A stretch of DNA of 5,227 nt, taken from the NCBI GenBank assembly GCA_027293665.1, contig JAPUFN010000179.1, forward strand, positions 1-5,227, written 5' to 3'. This document shows positions 1 to 4,982 of this stretch, piece after piece; the stretch's first letter is position 1, and each line of letters opens with the position of its first letter. Under the pieces are notes generated by a model. It made no database searches. It saw only the letters and a program-made list of their open reading frames with translations, and was not told the DNA's origin. Source of the DNA: Gammaproteobacteria bacterium (GTDB lineage: Bacteria > Pseudomonadota > Gammaproteobacteria > Pseudomonadales > Azotimanducaceae). Both the position numbers and the translations under genes were made by a program.

Positions 1-828
1 GTCTTCCGCTGTGAAATGACCACGCAACGCACGCAAGAACTGTACCAGCAGAATGAACGTGCCGAGTGTGACGTGGAAGCCATGAAAACCGGTTAGGAGA
101 AAAAACGTCGAGCCATAAATGCCACTCGAGAGGGTCAAGCCCAGCTCCTGGTAGGCCTCGAAGTATTCCTCCACCTGCAGAATCAGGAAGACGATACCCA
201 GCAGCACGGTCAAGCCTAGCCAGCCGAGGAGCTTTTTTCGCGTTTTGCTGATGATGGCCGTATGCGCAAAGTGGACCGTGAAACTCGACGTCAGCAGGAT
301 GACGGTATTCCAGAACGGCAGATAAGCTCCCCAGTTAAAAATTCCGGGCGATGCCATGCTCTCCCCCGGATTCGTGAAGCGGCTCGGATCCGGATTGACG
401 ACCACCGGCCAGGTTGCCTCGAAATCCGGCCACAGATAGTCGCCGGTGAAGCCTTTATCACCCTCACCGCCAAGCCAGGCGACGGCAAAGTTCCGGGCAT
501 AGAAGAGCGCCCCGAAAAACGCCGCGAAGAACATGACTTCGGAAAATATGAACCAGCCCATGCCCCAGACGTAAGACTGTTTGAGCTGCGCACCGACCAG
601 TCCCGCCTGGTTTTCAGCGACGATTTTGGCGTACCAGGCAAACAACACAACGATGAGGATCACCACGCCGATGTAGAACATCGTCAAGCTCGGCTCAGCA
701 CCTGCTTTCAGATCGTTCAGCCAGCCACCCAATCCCGCAAGCAGGAAAAAAATGCCGGCCGCCAACCACACCGGGTACCAGCTACTGTGCGGAATGTAAT
801 ACGCCGCGTGATCTGATGAGCTAGCCAT
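1..828 (-). CDS. coxC: cytochrome c oxidase subunit III, 3' end cut by window edge
   Basis: Subunit III of the aa3-type oxidase, a membrane protein that binds lipid beside subunit I and keeps the core stable during turnover. The minus frame is open from ATG at 828 to the window edge, giving 276 codons and no stop. It starts MASSSDHAAYYIPHSSWYPV and has hydrophobic helices at about residues 20-38, 48-68, 92-112, 170-192, 200-218 and 238-262. Family marks are FSEVMFF with the conserved Glu97, the NTVILLTSS segment at 174-182, and the SSGIYGSTFFLLTGFHGFHV block at 234-253. Family members run to roughly 290-300 residues, so about 20-35 residues with the last helix are missing at the left edge. 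GGGAG at 838-842 lies 9 bases before the ATG and supports this start. It is the fourth gene of the cox operon, 61 bases after ctaG. Identification is very secure. Confidence 0.97.
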   Translation of the reverse strand, partial: MASSSDHAAYYIPHSSWYPVWLAAGIFFLLAGLGGWLNDLKAGAEPSLTMFYIGVVILIVVLFAWYAKIVAENQAGLVGAQLKQSYVWGMGWFIFSEVMFFAAFFGALFYARNFAVAWLGGEGDKGFTGDYLWPDFEATWPVVVNPDPSRFTNPGESMASPGIFNWGAYLPFWNTVILLTSSFTVHFAHTAIISKTRKKLLGWLGLTVLLGIVFLILQVEEYFEAYQELGLTLSSGIYGSTFFLLTGFHGFHVTLGTFILLVQFLRALRGHFTAED

Positions 829-837
829 GAACTTTCA

Positions 838-842
838 CTCCC
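838..842 (-). promoter_or_regulatory. ribosome binding site of coxC
   Basis: GGGAG on the minus strand, 9 bases before the ATG at 828. It fixes the coxC start, which otherwise could not be compared with a complete protein in this window. Confidence 0.65.
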
Positions 843-859
843 ATTTACCTGCGAATGTC

Positions 860-888
860 GTGTATGCGCGTTTACAGCAAACGCACAC
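860..888 (-). other. intercistronic hairpin between ctaG and coxC
   Basis: One base after the ctaG stop the transcript can fold as GTGTGCGTTT paired with AAACGC and ACAC, giving ten base pairs with a 4-base bulge and a GCTGT loop. No T tract follows, so it is not an obvious terminator. It lies 17 bases upstream of the coxC ribosome site. It may slow 3' decay or set the relative amounts of subunit III and the upstream genes. Confidence 0.4.
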
Positions 889-889
889 T

Positions 890-1492
890 CTACCCGTCGC
901 CCGCCACGTCACCCAGGAGGGCTTGGCCCGCGTTAAGACCGCTTACATCAAACAATGCATAGCTCAGCGAGATCGACTGGACGTTCCGCGGCAGTTGCGA
1001 ATCGACAATGAATCGCAAGGGCATCTCCAACGTCTCACCCGGTTCGAGGACCTGGCTTGAGAAACAGAAACACTCGGTCTTGTGGAAATATTCCGCAGCC
1101 GCCGGCGGTACGACCGACGGCACCGCCTGGCCGACCATGCGGCGCGAAGTGGTATTGGTGACGTAGAATTTTACCGCGTTCAACGCACCCGGGTGCACCC
1201 GGATGCCGCCTTTTTCCGACCAGAATTTCCAGGGCATGCGACCATTGGTATTGGTCACGAAGTTCACCTTCACCAGCCGGCTTTTGTCCACGCGCGACTC
1301 CGCAGGGTCATAGGTGTACTGACCGCCGGTTTTGCCGCCCAATCCGGTAACGTCACAGAAGAGGTCGTACAGCGGTACCAGCGCAAAGCCAAAGCCGAAC
1401 ATACCAACAGCGATCAAGCAGAGTTTGAGAGCCGTCCGGCGCACCGCAGATTGCGCTGTCGCCGTACTGTGTTGTTCGCTACTTTCATTCAT
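890..1492 (-). CDS. ctaG: cytochrome c oxidase assembly protein CtaG/Cox11 (copper chaperone for CuB)
   Basis: Cox11/CtaG is a membrane-anchored copper chaperone that delivers copper to the CuB site of subunit I during oxidase assembly. The 200-residue product has a short cytoplasmic N-terminus, one transmembrane helix at about 21-43 and a periplasmic immunoglobulin-like domain. The family copper motif CFCF is present (C141, C143, in HKTECFCFSS), and C46 just after the helix, in the YDLFC context, is the third conserved cysteine. The length is normal for the family. It lies 17 bases after ctaD and 61 bases before coxC, the usual place in proteobacterial aa3 operons. ATG at 1492 gives the correct N-terminus, but no good Shine-Dalgarno precedes it: AGGG sits about 15 bases upstream. 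Its translation probably depends partly on ribosomes finishing ctaD. It is not the unrelated Bacillus CtaG, which is a multi-helix membrane protein. Confidence 0.96.
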   Translation of the reverse strand: MNESSEQHSTATAQSAVRRTALKLCLIAVGMFGFGFALVPLYDLFCDVTGLGGKTGGQYTYDPAESRVDKSRLVKVNFVTNTNGRMPWKFWSEKGGIRVHPGALNAVKFYVTNTTSRRMVGQAVPSVVPPAAAEYFHKTECFCFSSQVLEPGETLEMPLRFIVDSQLPRNVQSISLSYALFDVSGLNAGQALLGDVAGDG

Positions 1493-1509
1493 CAGTTTGA
1501 TTCATTGCC

Positions 1510-3114
1510 CTAGGAATGGGCTTCGGCCTCGGTGATCTTCGGCGGCGTGGTGAAAGTGTGATACGGCGCTGGTGAGGGCAGCGTCCATTCAAGACCATGC
1601 GCAGACTCCCAGACTCTGTCCGTCGCCTGCCGGCCACTGCGGATCGTCTTGATCACCAGGTAGAGGAAGAGCAGTTGCGAAAAGCCGAAGATGTACGCAC
1701 CGATGCTCGAGACCATGTTGAAATCGGCAAACTGCAACGCATAGTCAGGAATCCGCCGCGGCATGCCCGCGAGACCTGAAAAATGTTGCGGGAAAAATGT
1801 GATGTTCACGCCGATAAAACTCAACCAGAAGTGCAGCTTACCGAGCGACTCGTCATACATTTTGCCGCACCATTTGGGCAGCCAGTAGTACACCGCCGCG
1901 ATGATCGAAAACAAAGCACCCGGTACAAGCACATAGTGGAAATGGGCAACCACGAAGTAGGTGTCGTGATACTGGTAGTCCACTGGCGTGATAGCGAGCA
2001 TCAGTCCCGACAAGCCGCCGATCGTAAACAAGACAACAAACGCAATCGAAAACAGCATCGGAGTTTCGAACGAAATTGATCCACGCCACATCGTCGATAC
2101 CCAGTTGAAAACTTTCACCCCGGTGGGCACCGCAATCAGCATCGTCGAGTACATGAAGAACAACTGACCGGCGATGGGCATGCCAACCGTGAACATGTGG
2201 TGTGCCCAGACGATGAAAGAAAGGAACGCGATGCTGGCTGTGGCGTAGACCATCGAGTCGTAGCCAAACAACGGCTTGCGGGAAAAGGTCGGAATGATCT
2301 GCGACACAATGCCAAACGCCGGCAGGATCATGATGTAGACCTCCGGGTGTCCGAAGAACCAGAAAATATGCTGGAACAGCACGGGGTCACCACCACCGGC
2401 GGCATTGAAGAAACTGGTACCGAAGTGAATGTCGAACAGCATCATGGTGACCGCACCCGCCAGCACCGGCATGACGGCCAACAGTAGATAAGCGGTAATC
2501 AACCAGGTCCACACAAACAACGGCATGCGCATGAGCGTCATGCCGGGCGCACGCATGTTCAGGATGGTCGCGATGATGTTGATACTGCCCATGATTGAAG
2601 ATGCGCCCATCATGTGCACGCCGAAGATGAAGAACGTGACGGTCTCCGGGGCATATTCCGTCGACAGCGGCGCATAGAAAGTCCAGCCGAAGTTCGGCCC
2701 GCCTGCCTCCATGAACAACGTCGAGATCAACAGGCCGAAAGCAAACGGCAGAATCCAGAATGACAGGTTGTTCATTCGAGGCAGCGCCATGTCCGGCGCC
2801 CCCAGCATCATCGGCAAGAGCCAGTTCGCCAGGCCAACGAAAGCGGGCATGATGGCGCCGAAGACCATGATCAGACCGTGGTTCGTCGTCATCTGATTGA
2901 AAAATTCCGGTTGCACGAACTGCAGACCAGGTTGGAACAGTTCCGCGCGGATGATCAACGCCATCGTCCCGCCGATCAGGAGCATGAGAAAGCTGAACCA
3001 CAGATACAAAGTGCCGATGTCTTTGTGGTTGGTCGTGAACAGCCAGCGCGACAATCCTTTTGCCGGGCCATGGTCAGCGTGATCGGCGTGAACTTCTACG
3101 ACTGCTTCGCTCAT
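1510..3114 (-). CDS. ctaD: cytochrome c oxidase subunit I, aa3-type, A1 subfamily
   Basis: Catalytic core of the terminal oxidase: it reduces O2 to water at the heme a3-CuB centre and pumps protons across the cytoplasmic membrane. The 534-residue product has about twelve transmembrane helices. By alignment with the Paracoccus enzyme, H79 and H393 ligate heme a and H391 (in HFH) ligates heme a3. H256, H305 and H306 bind CuB, and Y260 in GHPEVY is the tyrosine cross-linked to H256. The D channel has D108, N115, N116 and E258; the K channel has K334 and T331. The E in GHPEVY places it in the A1, mitochondrial-like, subfamily. The N-terminus is rich in His and Asp (VEVHADHADHG), outside the core fold. 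It follows coxB by 11 bases, and a GAGG ribosome site overlaps the coxB stop codon, which suggests coupled translation. coxA is an equivalent symbol. Confidence 0.98.
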   Translation of the reverse strand: MSEAVVEVHADHADHGPAKGLSRWLFTTNHKDIGTLYLWFSFLMLLIGGTMALIIRAELFQPGLQFVQPEFFNQMTTNHGLIMVFGAIMPAFVGLANWLLPMMLGAPDMALPRMNNLSFWILPFAFGLLISTLFMEAGGPNFGWTFYAPLSTEYAPETVTFFIFGVHMMGASSIMGSINIIATILNMRAPGMTLMRMPLFVWTWLITAYLLLAVMPVLAGAVTMMLFDIHFGTSFFNAAGGGDPVLFQHIFWFFGHPEVYIMILPAFGIVSQIIPTFSRKPLFGYDSMVYATASIAFLSFIVWAHHMFTVGMPIAGQLFFMYSTMLIAVPTGVKVFNWVSTMWRGSISFETPMLFSIAFVVLFTIGGLSGLMLAITPVDYQYHDTYFVVAHFHYVLVPGALFSIIAAVYYWLPKWCGKMYDESLGKLHFWLSFIGVNITFFPQHFSGLAGMPRRIPDYALQFADFNMVSSIGAYIFGFSQLLFLYLVIKTIRSGRQATDRVWESAHGLEWTLPSPAPYHTFTTPPKITEAEAHS

Positions 3115-3123
3115 TTTTCGCTA

Positions 3124-3127
3124 CCTC
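3124..3127 (-). promoter_or_regulatory. ribosome binding site of ctaD overlapping the coxB stop
   Basis: GAGG on the minus strand shares its first two bases with the coxB TGA stop (3128-3126) and lies 9 bases before the ctaD ATG at 3114. The arrangement favours re-initiation, so that subunits II and I are made in step. Confidence 0.6.
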
Positions 3128-4274
3128 ACTGCTGGCCGGACATGAATTCGACAATGTCGCTGGGCTGGGTGATGTCACCTGCGTTATTGCTCCACGCGTG
3201 TCTTTCGTAGTGAATTACGGCGGCAAGTTGAGCGGCGTCCAGCTGCCGCCCGAACGCCTGCATGGCGGTACCGGTTTTACCATTGACGACAATCTCAAAG
3301 TGATCGGCGCGGCGCGGCGCGGTCGCTATCTCTGCACCATCGAGTGCAGGAAACACCGGCGGCACACCTTTGCCGTTGGGCATATGGCAGGATGTGCAAA
3401 ACGTATTGTAAATCTGCTCGCCCTGCGTCATCAGTTCGACAGCGCTGAACGTCTGCGAGAGAGCTTTCTTGCGGGCGGCTTCCAGTTCCAGCCGCTGGGC
3501 ATACCAGGCGTCATATTCGGCTTCCGGCAAGGCCTCGACCACAATGGGCATGAACCCGTGGTCCTTGCCGCACAGCTCAGTACACTGGCCGCGATAAATC
3601 CCCGGCTCTTCGACGATCGTCCACAGTTCGTTGAGCATTCCGGGTACGGCGTCGCGCTTGATGCCAAAATCGGGCACCCACCAGGCGTGGATTACGTCTT
3701 CGGATGTCACCAGAAAACGTACTTTGCGATTGATGGGAATACGCAGGGCGTTGTCCACTTCCAACAGATAGTTCTCGCCCTTGACGGTTCGATTGTAGCG
3801 CTGATCGATGGGCGTGGTCAGGCTACTGAAGAAGCCAAAAGTACTGTTGTAGTCTTCATCGAGGTACTTGTATTGCCAGCGCCACTGATAGCCGCGCACT
3901 TCTACCGTCATGTCCTCGCCACCGGTGTCATACATCTGAATCAGGACCTGTGTCGCCGGAAAGGCCATGCCGATCAGAATCAGAACGGGGACGAGCGTCC
4001 AGATGATCTCCATCTGGGTGCTCTCATGAAACTGTGCGGCTTCATGGCCTGCGGCTTTGCGATGGTTAACGAGAGACCAGAACATCACCGCGAATACGAC
4101 AGTCCCAATCACGACGCAAATCCAGAAAATCAGCATGTGCAGGTCATAGACCGAGCGGCTGATCTCCGTGACACCCCGCGGCATGTTTAATTCATCCGCG
4201 CGCGCCCCAAACGGCAACAGGGCAAGTCCAAGCCCGACCACGCCCTGAAGCCAGTTCTTATTCACCTTAGGCAC
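3126..4274 (-). CDS. coxB: cytochrome c oxidase subunit II with CuA site and C-terminal cytochrome c domain
   Basis: Subunit II receives electrons at CuA and passes them to heme a in subunit I. Numbering is from GTG at 4274 (382 residues). A Sec signal peptide spans about 1-26 (hydrophobic GVVGLGLALL, cleavage after ARA). Two transmembrane helices lie at about 46-69 and 89-111. The aromatic electron-entry motif YQWRWQY precedes the periplasmic cupredoxin domain. CuA ligands are H196, C231, E233, C235, H239 and M242 (GQCTELCG, KDHGFM). A class I cytochrome c domain follows at about 280-382, with CTSCH heme site (C293, C296, H297) and M338 in GTAMQAF as probable sixth ligand, so the complex is caa3-like. 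The open frame reaches a TTG at 4304, directly after a stop and without a ribosome site. GTG at 4274 has GGGGA eight bases upstream, and GTG at 4265 is also possible. The start is therefore less certain than the gene. Confidence 0.96.
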   Translation of the reverse strand: MPKVNKNWLQGVVGLGLALLPFGARADELNMPRGVTEISRSVYDLHMLIFWICVVIGTVVFAVMFWSLVNHRKAAGHEAAQFHESTQMEIIWTLVPVLILIGMAFPATQVLIQMYDTGGEDMTVEVRGYQWRWQYKYLDEDYNSTFGFFSSLTTPIDQRYNRTVKGENYLLEVDNALRIPINRKVRFLVTSEDVIHAWWVPDFGIKRDAVPGMLNELWTIVEEPGIYRGQCTELCGKDHGFMPIVVEALPEAEYDAWYAQRLELEAARKKALSQTFSAVELMTQGEQIYNTFCTSCHMPNGKGVPPVFPALDGAEIATAPRRADHFEIVVNGKTGTAMQAFGRQLDAAQLAAVIHYERHAWSNNAGDITQPSDIVEFMSGQQ

Positions 4275-4282
4275 CTTGCTTA

Positions 4283-4287
4283 TCCCC
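4283..4287 (-). promoter_or_regulatory. probable ribosome binding site of coxB
   Basis: GGGGA on the minus strand, 8 bases before GTG at 4274. It decides in favour of this start over the TTG at 4304, which directly follows a TAA stop and has no such site. The signal peptide from this GTG has a normal length of about 26 residues. Confidence 0.45.
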
Positions 4288-4499
4288 AGTCCTGCGTATC
4301 CCAATTAGCGCCGTACCAGATCGAGCCACCGAGCAGCGTCCAAACTCAGCCACTCACAACCATCCTGGCAGAAGGGTCGAGTGAAATAGTTGAGATTAGG
4401 GACTGCGTAACAGCGTGCGTTTACTGCTGGCATTAGTGCTTGCTTTGATGCCGACCCACATACTTTTGGCCCCTTTCGACCCCTTCCCAGATCTCCAAA

Positions 4500-4511
4500 A
4501 GACTGCAGTCT
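4500..4511. promoter_or_regulatory. 12-bp perfect palindrome at predicted transcription start (candidate operator)
   Basis: AGACTGCAGTCT is a perfect 12-bp palindrome centred between 4505 and 4506. It lies about 3 to 14 bases downstream of the start predicted from the TATAAT box. A dimeric repressor bound here would block initiation or early elongation of the cox operon. No known operator consensus is recognised, so regulator identity and function are inference. Confidence 0.3.
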
Positions 4512-4520
4512 CGTCGCGAA

Positions 4521-4548
4521 ATTATACTGAGGCGGCCTGATAACACAA
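4521..4548 (-). promoter_or_regulatory. predicted sigma70-type promoter of the cox operon
   Basis: On the minus strand a perfect TATAAT -10 box lies at 4526-4521 and a TTGTGT -35 box (three of six consensus bases, including TTG) at 4548-4543, with a 16-base spacer. Transcription would start near 4514 and leave a leader of about 240 bases before coxB. The position between the end of yheV and coxB is where the operon promoter is expected. The -10 match is strong; the distance to coxB is rather long, so a second nearer promoter cannot be excluded. Confidence 0.6.
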
Positions 4549-4553
4549 CTAAG

Positions 4554-4571
4554 CCCGGCGGTTTCGCCAGG
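4554..4571 (-). terminator. possible Rho-independent terminator after yheV
   Basis: On the minus strand CCTGGCG, a four-base AAAC loop and CGCCGGG form a 7-bp stem with one G-U pair. The stem is followed by a moderately T-rich stretch (CTTAGTTGTGTTAT). It lies 105 bases past the yheV stop and directly before the cox promoter, whose -35 box falls within the T-rich stretch. The position suits a terminator separating aroE-yheV transcription from the cox operon. The T tract is interrupted, so the call is tentative. Confidence 0.35.
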
Positions 4572-4588
4572 TTTCAAGCCATTGAGGA

Positions 4589-4614
4589 TGCGCCTGAAGT
4601 GCAGTTCAGGCGCA
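4589..4614. repeat. 10-bp inverted repeat (hairpin) downstream of yheV
   Basis: TGCGCCTGAA and TTCAGGCGCA form a perfect 10-bp stem around a 6-base loop (GTGCAG). It lies 62 bases past the yheV stop. No T tract follows on the minus strand, so it is not a classic intrinsic terminator. It could protect the 3' end of the aroE-yheV transcript, or act as a REP-like element if it recurs in the genome. One arm overlaps the first 25-base tandem repeat. Confidence 0.6.
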
Positions 4615-4650
4615 GTGCCAGCGACCCAGTTCTGGGGCAGTGCCAGCGGC
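4601..4650. repeat. two imperfect 25-base tandem repeats
   Basis: Units 4601-4625 and 4626-4650 match at 21 of 25 positions and share the exact 12-base core GCAGTGCCAGCG (4612-4623 and 4637-4648). A very degenerate third unit (4651-4675, about 12 of 25 matches) may follow, ending right at the yheV stop codon. The repeats are non-coding on both strands as far as I can see. Function is unknown. Confidence 0.6.
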
Positions 4651-4675
4651 GCAATTCAGCGCTGCAGGCGGCGCT

Positions 4676-4912
4676 TCAGTCATCCGATTTAACGATGCGT
4701 ATCTTGGTTACCGGAGTCGCCTCGCGAGTGGCCGGTGAGCTTCGCGTCAATCGGCTTTTGGGTAGCGCAGCCTCGGCAAAGTTGCTGCTATCGCTGAAGC
4801 CACAGGCAACGCAGCGCCGGATCCTGTCGCTGCCAGTTTCCTCAACCACGATGCGATCCATGACGCCGCATTCGGGGCAGACCGCTCCAGCGATGAATTT
4901 TCGCCGGCTCAT
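4676..4912 (-). CDS. yheV: YheV-family putative zinc-ribbon protein (DUF2387)
   Basis: A small conserved gammaproteobacterial protein of unknown function, 78 residues. The N-terminus MSRRKFIAGAVCPECG closely matches the family pattern, in which RKRFIAGA precedes a CPxC pair in the E. coli protein. Two CxxC pairs (C12/C15 in CPEC, C34/C37 in CVAC) form a probable four-cysteine zinc ribbon. The roughly 40 residues after it (41-78) are low in complexity, rich in Ser, Thr, Arg and Pro, and look disordered. The ATG at 4912 is the only sensible start, because a stop lies seven codons upstream in frame. The ribosome site is mediocre (GGCGGG close by, GGAG further away). The ATG overlaps the stop of a 23-codon mini-ORF as ATGA. 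The gene lies 70 bases after aroE, so the two are probably co-transcribed. The family assignment is confident, but no biochemical role can be given. Confidence 0.88.
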   Translation of the reverse strand: MSRRKFIAGAVCPECGVMDRIVVEETGSDRIRRCVACGFSDSSNFAEAALPKSRLTRSSPATREATPVTKIRIVKSDD

Positions 4913-4982
4913 AGCCCGCCAGCTCCGCGAGTCTCAGCGTCTTGTGTCCGCGCAGCCACTGTTGATAGGCGATCGCTCATTC

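Larger units (their letters stand above)
4275..4675. other. intergenic control region between yheV and coxB
   Basis: This stretch of about 400 bases contains no convincing gene. Read toward coxB, it holds two imperfect 25-base tandem repeats, a 10-bp hairpin, a terminator-like hairpin, a sigma70-type promoter and a 12-bp palindrome at the predicted transcription start. A leader of about 240 bases to the coxB GTG follows, with a possible 21-codon upstream ORF. A 90-codon frame covers 4305-4577 but starts upstream of the promoter and resembles nothing I know. I saw no riboswitch or tRNA here, and nothing coding on the plus strand. Confidence 0.7.

Noticed and set aside
262..816. Plus-strand open frame of 184 codons opposite coxC
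   Set aside because: The minus frame encodes a full set of subunit III motifs through the same bases. The plus product is a charged, low-complexity string typical of antisense shadows.
3060..4190. Plus-strand open frame of 376 codons antisense to coxB and the start of ctaD
   Set aside because: It lies almost wholly opposite coxB, whose CuA and heme motifs prove the minus frame is coding. Its translation shows no family motif and no membrane or domain pattern. Codon bias of the real gene explains the long shadow frame.
4302..4304. TTG as the coxB start
   Set aside because: It directly follows TAA and lacks a Shine-Dalgarno. GTG at 4274 has GGGGA at a good distance and yields a signal peptide of normal length.
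4411..4429. Short inverted repeat CAGC...GCTG in the cox leader
   Set aside because: Only four or five base pairs around a long loop; not distinguishable from chance.
4305..4577. Minus-strand frame of 90 codons just upstream of coxB
   Set aside because: It starts upstream of the predicted promoter, has no ribosome site that I can see, resembles no family, and runs through the promoter and palindrome. It is more likely non-coding leader sequence.
4625..4636. CCCAGTTCTGGG near-palindrome inside the 25-base repeats
   Set aside because: The usable stem is only 4-5 bp, and the first repeat unit does not keep it, so it is not counted as a separate element.
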